24,123 bases of DNA, from contig DKMQ01000012.1 of NCBI GenBank assembly GCA_002470565.1, positions 1,150 to 25,272 of the forward strand, written 5' to 3'. A program made the translations under genes and the position numbers. The first letter of the stretch is position 1. Every line of letters begins with the position of its first letter. The notes beneath the pieces were generated by a model, which did not search any database, was not told the origin of the DNA, and worked only from the letters and a program-made list of their open reading frames with translations. Shown piece after piece: positions 1 to 9,045 of this stretch. This DNA comes from Oceanospirillaceae bacterium UBA7410 (GTDB lineage: Bacteria > Pseudomonadota > Gammaproteobacteria > Pseudomonadales > Balneatricaceae).

Positions 1-85
1 TGGTACCAGTGCCCGGACTCGAACCGGGACGCCGCGAAGCAACGGATTTTGAATCCGTCGTGTATACCAATTTCACCACACTGGC
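1..85 (-). tRNA. tRNA-Leu (anticodon CAA)
   Basis: Read on the minus strand this folds as a class II tRNA. The 7-bp acceptor stem pairs GCCAGTG with CACTGGT (one G-U pair), the anticodon stem ACGGA/TCCGT encloses the loop TTCAAAA, giving anticodon CAA, there is a variable arm, and the T-loop is TTCGAGT. The 3' ACCA is encoded and occupies the first four bases of the window, so the tRNA is complete or exactly abuts the window edge. It is transcribed away from queA from a good promoter at 100-127. Confidence 0.96.
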
Positions 86-99
86 ACATTGAGGAGCGA

Positions 100-127
100 A
101 TTATACAGAGTTCTTCTTTAGCGTCAA
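100..127 (-). promoter_or_regulatory. sigma-70 promoter of tRNA-Leu
   Basis: On the minus strand there is a -35 TTGACG (122-127), a 16-base spacer and a perfect -10 TATAAT (100-105), placed about 15 bases before the tRNA 5' end. It matches the strong promoters usual for stable RNA genes. Confidence 0.8.
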
Positions 128-326
128 CGAATGAGCAGCTATTTGTTGGGTTTTAACAAAATAACCAAGCGATGAGTGAGTTCTATGGAAGATAAACCCG
201 AAAGGGGTTCTTTAAGGGCAAAAATAAGCGCCAAATACGCCTGTGCGGCGACAATCTATTTTGTTATTATGATGGCCCCAATTACTTAGGCCTTGGGATT
301 CTCTTCAGAGTCCCCATTAAGATTCC

Positions 327-2497
<2,171 letters not shown>

Positions 2498-2531
2498 TAA
2501 TTTTTTTTTAGTTAATACTATTGGAGTTAAT

Positions 2532-2861
2532 ATGAGTTTTTTTATTGAACCTGCCATGGCCGAAGGCGCAGCTGCGCCAGGTGGTGATACCAGTTCTCTT
2601 GTGATTATGATGGTGATTTTTGCTGCTGTATTTTATTTCATGATTTGGCGCCCACAAGCCAAGCGTACCAAAGACCACAAAAACCTAATGGGTGGTTTGT
2701 CTAAGGGTGATGAAGTAGTAACTAACGGCGGTATGATCGGTAAGATCGCTAAAGTAAGTGACGACTTTGTGACGATCACCTTAGCTGATGGCGTAGACTC
2801 ACATTTTCAAAAAGCCGCAGTGGCTTCTGTGTTGCCAAAAGGCACCATTAAGTCTATCTAA
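2532..2861 (+). CDS. yajC: Sec translocon accessory protein YajC
   Basis: YajC is the small membrane subunit that associates with SecD and SecF to assist preprotein export through SecYEG. The 109-residue protein has a short Ala/Gly-rich N-terminus, one membrane segment at about 22-40 (SLVIMMVIFAAVFYFMIW) followed by the typical RPQAKRTKDHKNLM, and a cytoplasmic domain with the conserved LSKGDEVVTNGGMIGKI (55-71). A GGAG ribosome-binding site sits 7-8 bases before the ATG. It is the usual neighbour of secD and tgt. A terminator-like hairpin lies between it and secD, suggesting that yajC and secDF are not made in equal amounts. Confidence 0.97.
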   Translation: MSFFIEPAMAEGAAAPGGDTSSLVIMMVIFAAVFYFMIWRPQAKRTKDHKNLMGGLSKGDEVVTNGGMIGKIAKVSDDFVTITLADGVDSHFQKAAVASVLPKGTIKSI

Positions 2862-2872
2862 CTTAGTAATGT

Positions 2873-2922
2873 AAAAGCCTTGGTGTGTTTGGTTGTGTTT
2901 GACCTATGGTAAGGCTTTTTTT
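2873..2922 (+). terminator. possible intrinsic terminator/attenuator between yajC and secD
   Basis: AAAAGCCTT (2873-2881) pairs perfectly with AAGGCTTTT (2911-2919), with a loop of 29 bases that may hold a small inner hairpin. The 3' arm runs into seven consecutive T (2916-2922). It lies 12 bases after the yajC stop and 25 before the secD start. The long loop makes it weaker than a classical terminator, so partial read-through is expected. Confidence 0.5.
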
Positions 2923-2947
2923 ATGACTCGTTTTTCAAGGAAAGCCT

Positions 2948-4828
2948 GTGTTAAATCGTTATCCCTTATGGAAAAGCCTCCTCATTATTGTAGGCTTGGC
3001 TCTTGGTGGTCTTTATGCGCTGCCAAACTTATATCCAGATGATCTGGCTATACAAATATCTGGAGCAAGAAGTGCCACAGTCATTGATGAGCAGGTGCTT
3101 GATCAAGCAACGCAAGCTTTAGAGCAGGCAGGCTTAAGTGCCACGGGGATAGAGCTGACGGCTAAAAACGTACTCGTACGCGTGGCAGATTCTGAGTCTC
3201 AATTACGTGCTAAAGCAATATTGAGCGATGCCTTGGGAAATAACTACCTTACTGCATTAAACCTAGCCCCTACCACACCAGATTGGTTAACCAATGTAGG
3301 TGCAGGGCCTATGAAACTAGGTTTAGACTTACGTGGTGGCGTTCACTTTTTACTTGAAGTGGATATGGTGCAGGCAGTTGCTCAGCGCTTAGATGTGTAT
3401 GTTAGTGAAATAAAAAGCACTTTGCGCACTGAAAAACTACGTTATCGTTCAGTGTCTCACGAAGACGATGGCAGCTTGCGAATAAAGTTTGTAGAGGCTC
3501 AAGTGCGAGATCAAGCGCGCGCTCAGCTTAAATCGGATTACAGTGAGTTTTTGATGAGCTCCGAAGACGAAGGCGACTCATACTACCTTTTGGTTAGCCT
3601 TAATGAATCCACTGTTCGTGAAATCGAAAATTATGCAGTAAACCAAAACTTAACAACCTTACGCAACCGTGTAAACGAATTAGGTGTGGCTGAGCCTTTA
3701 GTGCAGCGCCAAGGCCGCAACCGCATTGTTGTGCAACTTCCTGGTGTGCAAGATACAGCTGCAGCAAAGCGTGTGCTAGGTGCCACAGCTAATCTTGAGT
3801 TTCGTTTAGAAGCTAAGCCAGGCGCTGCTCGTGTTTCCACTGAAGAGTTTACTTTTAGGTCTAACCCTGAGCGTAAAGCAACCTTAGAAAAAGGCCTCAT
3901 TATTAGTGGCACAAGTGTTTCTAACGCTCAGTCTAACTTTGACGAAACAGGTTCATCTCAGGTGAACATCGACCTTGATAGTCAGGGTGGAAAGTTAATG
4001 AATCGAGTCACACGAAACGCGGTTAAAAGGCGTATGGCTGTGGTTTTTGTAGAGCATAAATCACGCATTAAGATAGTAGAAGTGGATGGTCAGCTCGTAG
4101 ATAAACGCCACTCCTACGTAGAAAAAAGCATTATTTCGTTGGCCACTATCCAAACGGCATTAGGTAATAGCTTTCGTATTACTGGGCTAGATGGTGCGGG
4201 GGAAGCCTCTGAGCTTGCTTTGTTATTGCGCGCTGGTTCATTGGCAGCTCCCATGTACTTTGTGGAAGAGCGTACCGTAGGGCCAAGCTTGGGTCAGGAA
4301 AACATAGATCTTGGTTTGACCTCAGTCCAAATTGGTTTAGCTTTTGTTGTATTGTTCATGATGGCTTTTTATGGCGTCTTTGGTGTGATCGCAAACGTAG
4401 CGCTGGCCTTTAACTTGCTGTTAGTAGCAGCTGTCATGTCTTTGTTAGGCTTTACCTTATCACTGCCTGGTATTGCAGGTGTGGTGCTTACAGTAGGTAT
4501 GGCGGTAGATGCCAATGTGCTCATTTTCTCTCGTATTAAAGAAGAGTTAAAAGCCGGTATGCCTGCACAGTCAGCTATTCATGCTGGTTATGAAAGGGCG
4601 TTCAGCACTATTTTTGATGCCAACATTACCACCTTGTTAGTGGCAGTTATTTTGTATGCCGTAGGTACTGGCCCAGTTAAAGGTTTCGCAGTTACCTTGT
4701 CTATAGGCATAGTGACCTCGATGTTTACTGCCATTATGGTGAGTCGTGCAATGGTTAATGCTGTGTATGGTGGCAAAAAAATCACGGATATTAAAATATG
4801 GCCTTTGTTTATGGGAGCAGGTAAATGA
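2948..4828 (+). CDS. secD: protein translocase subunit SecD
   Basis: SecD is the larger subunit of the proton-driven SecDF complex that helps pull preproteins across the inner membrane. The 626-residue length is typical. There is a first membrane segment at about 9-26, the conserved KLGLDLRGGVHFLLEVD (123-139) just after the first periplasmic part, the large P1 periplasmic domain, and five membrane segments in the C-terminal quarter with the RND-type motif GVVLTVGMAVDANVLIFSRIKEE. The start is GTG at 2948, with AAGGA ending about six bases upstream. Its TGA overlaps the secF ATG, so the two subunits are probably translationally coupled. Confidence 0.97.
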   Translation: MLNRYPLWKSLLIIVGLALGGLYALPNLYPDDLAIQISGARSATVIDEQVLDQATQALEQAGLSATGIELTAKNVLVRVADSESQLRAKAILSDALGNNYLTALNLAPTTPDWLTNVGAGPMKLGLDLRGGVHFLLEVDMVQAVAQRLDVYVSEIKSTLRTEKLRYRSVSHEDDGSLRIKFVEAQVRDQARAQLKSDYSEFLMSSEDEGDSYYLLVSLNESTVREIENYAVNQNLTTLRNRVNELGVAEPLVQRQGRNRIVVQLPGVQDTAAAKRVLGATANLEFRLEAKPGAARVSTEEFTFRSNPERKATLEKGLIISGTSVSNAQSNFDETGSSQVNIDLDSQGGKLMNRVTRNAVKRRMAVVFVEHKSRIKIVEVDGQLVDKRHSYVEKSIISLATIQTALGNSFRITGLDGAGEASELALLLRAGSLAAPMYFVEERTVGPSLGQENIDLGLTSVQIGLAFVVLFMMAFYGVFGVIANVALAFNLLLVAAVMSLLGFTLSLPGIAGVVLTVGMAVDANVLIFSRIKEELKAGMPAQSAIHAGYERAFSTIFDANITTLLVAVILYAVGTGPVKGFAVTLSIGIVTSMFTAIMVSRAMVNAVYGGKKITDIKIWPLFMGAGK

Positions 4829-5793
4829 GCGACATGAAGATTATTAACTTTATGGCCCTTAGAAAAATGGCAGGCGCTTTATCTATTGCCCTTGTTTTAT
4901 CTGCCATCGTTTCATTGGCGGTCAATCAACTTCAGTTTGGTTTGGACTTTACTGGAGGCACGCTAATTGAAGTGGGCTACGAACAGCCTCCTAGTTTGGT
5001 AGATGTGCGTGTTCAGCTTGAAACTGCTGGTTTTGATGGCGCAGTAGTGCAAAATTTTGGCTCTGAAAAAGATGTTTTAGTGCGTCTTAGCCAAACCTTT
5101 AACGACAAGGTAGGTGAGCAGGTGCTTGCTGCTTTGCAGTCTGCTTCAAGCACGCCTATTGAGCTTAGGCGTTCTGAGTACGTTGGTGGCCAAGTGGGCG
5201 AAGAGCTTACTGAGCAAGGTGGTTTAGGTATGCTGCTAGCTTTGGCCATTGTGATGATTTATGTGGCCCTGCGTTTTCAGATCAAATTTTCTGTAGGTGC
5301 AGTGGTGGCTTTGATTCATGACGTACTGATCGTATTGGGTATCTTCTCAATATTTAAGCTAGATTTTGACCTGACTGTGTTGGCCGCCATTTTAGCGGTG
5401 ATTGGTTATTCATTGAATGACACGATTGTAGTGTCTGACAGAATCAGAGAAAACTTTCGCAAGTTGCGCAAGGCCACTTCTGTAGAAGTTATTAACGAGT
5501 CATTAACGCAAACGCTAGGTCGAACCTTAGTGACTTCTATCACTACTTTGTTGGTGTTGATGGCATTGCTAGTGTTTGGTGGCGAATTAATACACGGCTT
5601 TGCGCTAGCCTTAACTATCGGTGTTTTGGTAGGAACCTACTCATCTATTTATGTGGCAGCAAACGTATTGTTGATGCTTGGTATTAGCCACGAAGACCTG
5701 ATTATTCCGCCTAAAGAGGAAGTCATCGAAGGGGAAGGGTTTGAAGAAGGTGAGGGTTTTGAGCAGGATGAAGAAGACCTGGAGCGCCCTTAA
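4825..5793 (+). CDS. secF: protein translocase subunit SecF
   Basis: SecF is the smaller partner of SecD. The 322-residue protein has a first membrane segment at about 15-35, the signature GLDFTGGTLIEVGY (39-52), a short periplasmic domain, and five C-terminal membrane helices including VIGYSLNDTIVVSDRIREN. The ATG at 4825 overlaps the secD stop by four bases. After the last helix there is a strongly acidic cytoplasmic tail (about 290-322) that contains a tandem EGEGFE repeat, encoded by a diverged 18-base duplication at 5728-5763. Acidic tails occur in some SecF proteins; the repeat looks particular to this lineage. Confidence 0.97.
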   Translation: MSDMKIINFMALRKMAGALSIALVLSAIVSLAVNQLQFGLDFTGGTLIEVGYEQPPSLVDVRVQLETAGFDGAVVQNFGSEKDVLVRLSQTFNDKVGEQVLAALQSASSTPIELRRSEYVGGQVGEELTEQGGLGMLLALAIVMIYVALRFQIKFSVGAVVALIHDVLIVLGIFSIFKLDFDLTVLAAILAVIGYSLNDTIVVSDRIRENFRKLRKATSVEVINESLTQTLGRTLVTSITTLLVLMALLVFGGELIHGFALALTIGVLVGTYSSIYVAANVLLMLGISHEDLIIPPKEEVIEGEGFEEGEGFEQDEEDLERP

Positions 5794-5801
5794 GCTACCA
5801 T

Positions 5802-5849
5802 TTAACTCTTACTGTTGCGCAGCTTAGCTGTTGCAGCAGTAAGGGTTAA
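5802..5849. repeat. 17-bp hairpin between convergent secF and suhB
   Basis: The 5' arm at 5802-5818 (TTAACTCTTACTGTTGC) pairs with 5833-5849 (GCAGCAGTAAGGGTTAA) over 17 positions with two G-U pairs in the plus-strand RNA, and a 14-base loop. In the minus-strand RNA the two wobble positions become A-C mismatches, so the fold favours the secF transcript. No U tract follows on either strand. It could end or stabilise the secF mRNA. Confidence 0.6.
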
Positions 5850-5869
5850 GGTCTGAATTAAGGGTTATA

Positions 5870-6658
5870 CTAAGCGCTATGCACCGTTTTAAGCATGAGC
5901 TTAAGCAATTTAGTATTAGCGCAAACTAGCTCTCCTTTATTCATTGGTGAGCCTCCATTAAAGTCAGCGGCCAAAGCGCCAGCTTCCAAAATCAACAATA
6001 AACCTGCGTCAGCAGTCTCATCTAAACTGGTGTGCCATAAGGCATCTAAGCGCCCCGCAGCAGTATAAGCAAGTGCCATATTGACACTCAGTTGAGCATA
6101 ATTGGTAGCGCCTTGGCTAAACAGGTTGCGAGAGATTGCTTGGCCACGATCAAAATCTGTTAGATCTTCACGGTTTTTGTTACCGCCGCCAAATATTTGA
6201 GCGCCACTAAGGGTTGCACGTTTGCTTGCGCGTATGCGGCGGCCATTAAGCTGTGCTCCACGTCCTTTGCTGGCACAAAATTCTTCACCACTAGATGGGC
6301 AAATGATGATTGAATGAGCCAATTTTCCTTCTTCGTAGCAGACCATGGTCAAAGTGAACATAGGTAGACTATGGGCATATTGATCAAGGCCGTCGATAGC
6401 ACTGATGTGCCAAATTTTGCTTGGTGGTTCAGCAGGCGGATTCATCTCTCCTGCAACAGCACCAATAATCCCTTGTTCTGGGTGAGCTTTATGTATTTCG
6501 TAGGCAATTGTGCGTTCTGCACCTTCAAACTGCTTAAGCAGGTGGGCTTCCAGCTCCTGGCCTTCTTCGTGAATAACATCAAGCCGTTCCATTGACCTGA
6601 TGAGTTGTTCGCTAGCGATACGCGCGGCACGCAGGCCAATATTAATTAGCGGAAGCAT
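5870..6658 (-). CDS. suhB: SuhB-like inositol monophosphatase family protein, catalytic motifs degenerate
   Basis: Position (between secF and trmJ, opposite strand), length (262 aa) and N-terminus (LINIGLRAARIASEQLIRSMERLD, residues 4-27) identify the SuhB orthologue. SuhB in E. coli is both an inositol-1-phosphatase and a factor in the rRNA antitermination complex with NusA and NusB. Here the catalytic motifs are largely gone. The GEE metal motif is GAV (66-68). The DPxDGTTNF motif is SAIDGLDQY (86-94), so the first Asp is Ser although D89 remains. The WDxAAG motif reads ETADAG (214-219), with Thr at the third metal-ligand Asp. The upstream VTxxD region is also unrecognisable (about 39-44). 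Structural blocks survive, such as GKLAHSIIICPSSGEEFCAS (111-130), KGRGAQLNGRR (131-141) and AGRLDALW (201-208). The frame is intact, so this appears to be a maintained protein without phosphatase activity (inference). The start ATG is at 6656-6658, with AAGG about 10 bases upstream. Confidence 0.85.
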   Translation of the reverse strand: MLPLINIGLRAARIASEQLIRSMERLDVIHEEGQELEAHLLKQFEGAERTIAYEIHKAHPEQGIIGAVAGEMNPPAEPPSKIWHISAIDGLDQYAHSLPMFTLTMVCYEEGKLAHSIIICPSSGEEFCASKGRGAQLNGRRIRASKRATLSGAQIFGGGNKNREDLTDFDRGQAISRNLFSQGATNYAQLSVNMALAYTAAGRLDALWHTSLDETADAGLLLILEAGALAADFNGGSPMNKGELVCANTKLLKLMLKTVHSA

Positions 6659-6690
6659 GAGAGAATTACCTTAAAGTTTATAAAGAACGG

Positions 6691-6723
6691 GACGCAAATG
6701 CGTCGAAGGCGGGAAGTATAGCA
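6691..6723 (-). promoter_or_regulatory. extended -10 promoter and leader hairpin of suhB
   Basis: On the minus strand TGC-TATACT (6715-6723) forms an extended -10 element with a poor -35. Just downstream is a perfect inverted repeat GACGCA/TGCGTC (6691-6696 and 6699-6704) that would lie in the 5' end of the suhB transcript. E. coli suhB is autoregulated, but whether this hairpin is involved is not known. Confidence 0.4.
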
Positions 6724-6843
6724 AAAAAGTCAGAAAAAAACCCAGTTACAGCTGTAGATTTGCGTTCTAACCACGACAAAATTATTGAATATCGCTATTA
6801 TTGCGTCTTCTAAATTCATTCACTCTTTAGGTTAGTAGCTTTC

Positions 6844-7599
6844 ATGCAAAATTTAATGGCCAACGCCCGCATTGTCTTGGTAAATACGTCACACCCTGGC
6901 AATATTGGCGGCGCAGCCCGGGCCATGAAAAACATGGGTATTCATAATTTAGTCTTGGTGGAGCCACGAGATTTTCCTAGTGGTAAAGCGGATGCACGTT
7001 CCGCTGGAGCTCAAGATGTATTGGAAGATGCACTAGTGGTTGACACCTTAGCTGAAGCTATCCAAGGGTGTGCATTAGTGGTGGGCACTAGTGCTCGCAG
7101 TCGAAATATCCCATGGCCTTTATTAGACCCTAGAGAAACAGCTGCCCAAGCTTTGGCTGAGTTGCCCAAGCATCAGGTCGCCTTTGTGTTCGGGCGTGAA
7201 GATCGGGGCCTTACAAATGAAGAGCTTCATCTTTGTAATTTTCACGTGCATATTCCTTCACATGAAGAGTTTAGCTCACTAAATTTAGCGGCAGCAGTGC
7301 AGGTGATCACCTATGAATTACGCATGGCTCTATTGGCAGCTAACGAAGGCGATACACCTAAGCCTATTTGGGGTACTCAGTGGGATGAAGAGCTGGCCAC
7401 TAATGACCAAATGGAAAAGCTATTTGAGCATATGGCGCAGACTTTAATAGAGGTTGAATTTTTAGACCCAGAAAGTCCGCGTCAACTAATGGCCAGGTTG
7501 AGGCGCCTGTATGTGCGAGCCCGTATGGACCGCATTGAACATAATATTATGCGAGGCATCTTAACTGCTATACAGCGCACGTTGAAAAAGCTGCGTTAA
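6844..7599 (+). CDS. trmJ: tRNA (cytidine/uridine-2'-O-) methyltransferase TrmJ
   Basis: TrmJ methylates the 2'-OH of nucleotide 32 in the anticodon loop of several tRNAs, using S-adenosylmethionine. The 251-residue protein is a SPOUT-family enzyme. The N-terminal strand IVLVNTSHPGNIGGAARAMKNMG (10-32) carries the substrate motif, and the C-terminal trefoil knot shows FGREDRGL (116-123), IPSHEEFSSLNLAAAVQV (137-154). A C-terminal extension of about 75 residues is usual in TrmJ. The ATG at 6844 gives an N-terminus matching the family (a few residues before IVLV); an in-frame ATG at 6856 has no ribosome-binding site. It diverges from suhB and precedes cysE, as in Pseudomonas. Confidence 0.96.
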   Translation: MQNLMANARIVLVNTSHPGNIGGAARAMKNMGIHNLVLVEPRDFPSGKADARSAGAQDVLEDALVVDTLAEAIQGCALVVGTSARSRNIPWPLLDPRETAAQALAELPKHQVAFVFGREDRGLTNEELHLCNFHVHIPSHEEFSSLNLAAAVQVITYELRMALLAANEGDTPKPIWGTQWDEELATNDQMEKLFEHMAQTLIEVEFLDPESPRQLMARLRRLYVRARMDRIEHNIMRGILTAIQRTLKKLR

Positions 7600-7611
7600 T
7601 CGCCATATATT
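7582..7611 (+). promoter_or_regulatory. probable sigma-70 promoter of cysE
   Basis: TTGAAA (7582-7587, five of six consensus bases) and TATATT (7606-7611, five of six) are separated by 18 bases. The -35 lies inside the 3' end of trmJ. Transcription would start near 7618, about 37 bases before the cysE ATG. Confidence 0.5.
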
Positions 7612-7654
7612 GTATATTGATAAAGCTTTGCCACACTAATTCAGGATTAAGCTC

Positions 7655-8422
7655 ATGTTTAGACATCTCAAAGAAGATATCGCTTCCGTTTTTCACCGTG
7701 ATCCGGCGGCTCGAAATTTTGTAGAAGTTCTCACCTGCTACCCTGGCTTGCACGCTTTGTTAATGCATCGTATCGCTCATAGTTTTTGGAACCTTGGCTT
7801 AAAGTGGCTTGCGCGATTTTTGTCCACTATTACGCGATGGTTAACGGGAATTGAAATCCATCCAGGGGCTCAAATAGGCAATCGCTTTTTTATTGACCAT
7901 GGCATGGGTGTAGTGATCGGTGAAACTGCAATTATCGGAGATGATGTTACTTTGTATCATGGCGTCACTTTAGGTGGCACAACATGGGACAAAGGCAAGC
8001 GTCATCCTACGTTGCAAGATGGTGTGGTAGTTGGTGCTGGAGCAAAAATATTAGGTCCGTTTGAGGTGGGTAAAAATGCTCGTGTAGGCTCTAATGCGGT
8101 GGTCACTAAGCCTGTGCCAGCCAACGCCACTGTTGTGGGCATTCCTGGTCGTATTATCGAACAGCCAAGTGAGGCGCAGCAAAAGCTGCGCAAAGATATG
8201 GCAGATAAATTTGATGCCTACGGAATGAGCTCGGATTTGCCAGATCCTGTGGCTAAATCTTTATCAGCCATACTGGATCATATGCACGCAGTGGATAGGA
8301 AATTACATTGCATGGCGGCTAAAATGAAAGAGTTAGACGCCAGTTTTGTAGACGAAAATTTACCAGAGTTGAATGTTACAGACTTTGAGTCTGCGGTGGA
8401 TCCATGTGCCTCTGAAAGCTAG
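7655..8422 (+). CDS. cysE: serine O-acetyltransferase CysE
   Basis: CysE acetylates L-serine with acetyl-CoA to O-acetylserine, the carbon acceptor for sulfide in cysteine synthesis. The 255-residue protein is of the shorter CysE type found in Pseudomonas. It has an N-terminal helical domain and a left-handed beta-helix of hexapeptide repeats (about 67-170). The segment [26 protein letters not shown] (66-91) carries the catalytic His at H82; [17 protein letters not shown] and [10 protein letters not shown] follow. The ATG has AGGA ten bases upstream. A perfect 8-bp hairpin sits on its stop codon, just before the isc promoter. Placement next to the isc operon fits because cysteine is the sulfur donor for IscS. 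Confidence 0.96.
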   Translation: MFRHLKEDIASVFHRDPAARNFVEVLTCYPGLHALLMHRIAHSFWNLGLKWLARFLSTITRWLTGIEIHPGAQIGNRFFIDHGMGVVIGETAIIGDDVTLYHGVTLGGTTWDKGKRHPTLQDGVVVGAGAKILGPFEVGKNARVGSNAVVTKPVPANATVVGIPGRIIEQPSEAQQKLRKDMADKFDAYGMSSDLPDPVAKSLSAILDHMHAVDRKLHCMAAKMKELDASFVDENLPELNVTDFESAVDPCASES

Positions 8423-8436
8423 TAAAGCTAGCTTTT
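8415..8436 (+). terminator. hairpin at the cysE stop codon, possible weak terminator
   Basis: AAAGCTAG (8415-8422) and CTAGCTTT (8428-8435) are perfectly complementary around a five-base loop. The TAG stop of cysE is part of the 5' arm. Only four T occur at the 3' end, so termination would be inefficient. It lies 15 bases upstream of the IscR site. Confidence 0.45.
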
Positions 8437-8450
8437 AATGGTCTCAGTTA

Positions 8451-8484
8451 ATACTTGACTAATTTAGTCAGGTTTTAGTAAAAT
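8451..8484 (+). promoter_or_regulatory. isc operon promoter with IscR type 1 operator
   Basis: The -35 TTGACT (8455-8460) and -10 TAAAAT (8479-8484) are 18 bases apart. Overlapping the -35 is ATACTTGACT-N5-AGTCAGGTTT (8451-8475). Against the type 1 IscR consensus as I recall it (ATASYYGACT-RWWWY-AGTCRRSTAT) it fits 24 of 25 positions. Holo-IscR ([2Fe-2S]) bound here would block RNA polymerase, giving negative feedback when Fe-S supply is sufficient. Only one such site is visible, whereas E. coli PiscR has more. Confidence 0.85.
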
Positions 8485-8513
8485 GGTACTAAGTAGAAAG
8501 CAAAGGTTCTCAG

Positions 8514-8987
8514 ATGAAGCTCACCACTAAAGGCCGTTATGCAGTGACAGCGATGTTAGATCTTGCTATTCATGCATCAGATAAGCCTATAAGTTTGGCT
8601 GACATATCAGAGCGTCAAGTCATCTCGTTATCGTATTTAGAGCAGTTGTTCTCTAAGTTGCGCCGCAAAGGTTTGGTGCAAAGTGTAAGAGGTCCGGGTG
8701 GCGGCTATTGTCTTAGCCGAGACGCTGACGTTATTTTTGTGGCACAAGTAATTGATGCGGTTAACGAAGCGGTTGATGCCACCGGCTGTAGAGGTACAGA
8801 AAATTGTCAGGCTGGAAATAAGTGTTTGACGCACCATTTGTGGACCGACTTGAGTAACCAGATACACTTATTTTTAAGTGGTATTAGTCTGGCAGATTTG
8901 GTGAGTCAGGGGCAAATGGAAGCCAGCCCAAGGCTTCTTTCTGGACAAGCTAATACTGCCGAATTTCTAAATTTTGTAAATGAGTGA
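8514..8987 (+). CDS. iscR: Fe-S cluster-sensing Rrf2-family regulator IscR
   Basis: IscR represses the isc operon in its [2Fe-2S] form and regulates other promoters in its apo form. The 157-residue protein has the N-terminal winged helix ([20 protein letters not shown], recognition part [18 protein letters not shown] at 38-55, wing RGPGGGY at 59-65) and the cluster ligands C92, C98, C104 and H107 at exactly the E. coli positions. AAAGG lies 7 bases before the ATG. It is the first gene of the operon, with its own operator overlapping the -35. An inverted repeat (8980-8998) spans its stop codon and a second hairpin (9020-9034) ends right at the iscS ribosome-binding site, which may uncouple iscR expression from the rest. 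Confidence 0.97.
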   Translation: MKLTTKGRYAVTAMLDLAIHASDKPISLADISERQVISLSYLEQLFSKLRRKGLVQSVRGPGGGYCLSRDADVIFVAQVIDAVNEAVDATGCRGTENCQAGNKCLTHHLWTDLSNQIHLFLSGISLADLVSQGQMEASPRLLSGQANTAEFLNFVNE

Positions 8988-8998
8988 TTGCCACTCAT
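8980..8998 (+). repeat. 7-bp hairpin spanning the iscR stop codon
   Basis: ATGAGTG (8980-8986) pairs with CACTCAT (8992-8998) around loop ATTGC; the TGA stop occupies 8985-8987. It has no run of T long enough to be a good terminator. Confidence 0.55.
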
Positions 8999-9019
8999 CT
9001 GTTTTACGATTGATTAACA

Positions 9020-9034
9020 GCTGTTTCTAACAGC
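9020..9034 (+). repeat. hairpin abutting the iscS ribosome-binding site
   Basis: GCTGTT (9020-9025) and AACAGC (9029-9034) form a 6-bp stem with a TCT loop. The 3' arm touches the GGAG (9035-9038) that serves iscS, so it may modulate ribosome access or protect the downstream mRNA after cleavage. Confidence 0.45.
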
Positions 9035-9045
9035 GGAGAATATAC

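Noticed and set aside
195..209. AACCC-GAAAG-GGGTT hairpin in the queA upstream region
   Set aside because: The stem is only five bases and no transcript is expected to end there, since the tRNA runs the other way; it was not listed as a terminator.
265..270. TATTAT as -10 of a queA promoter
   Set aside because: No -35-like hexamer is found at 16-18 bases upstream, so it is too weak to annotate.
6371..6595. 74-residue plus-strand ORF inside suhB
   Set aside because: It lies fully antisense to suhB, has no ribosome-binding site and no recognisable family features.
5870..6658. suhB degeneration as a frameshift or sequencing error
   Set aside because: The frame is continuous, the total length is normal, and conserved blocks occur in the same frame before, between and after the altered motifs; a frame error would destroy long segments, not selected residues.
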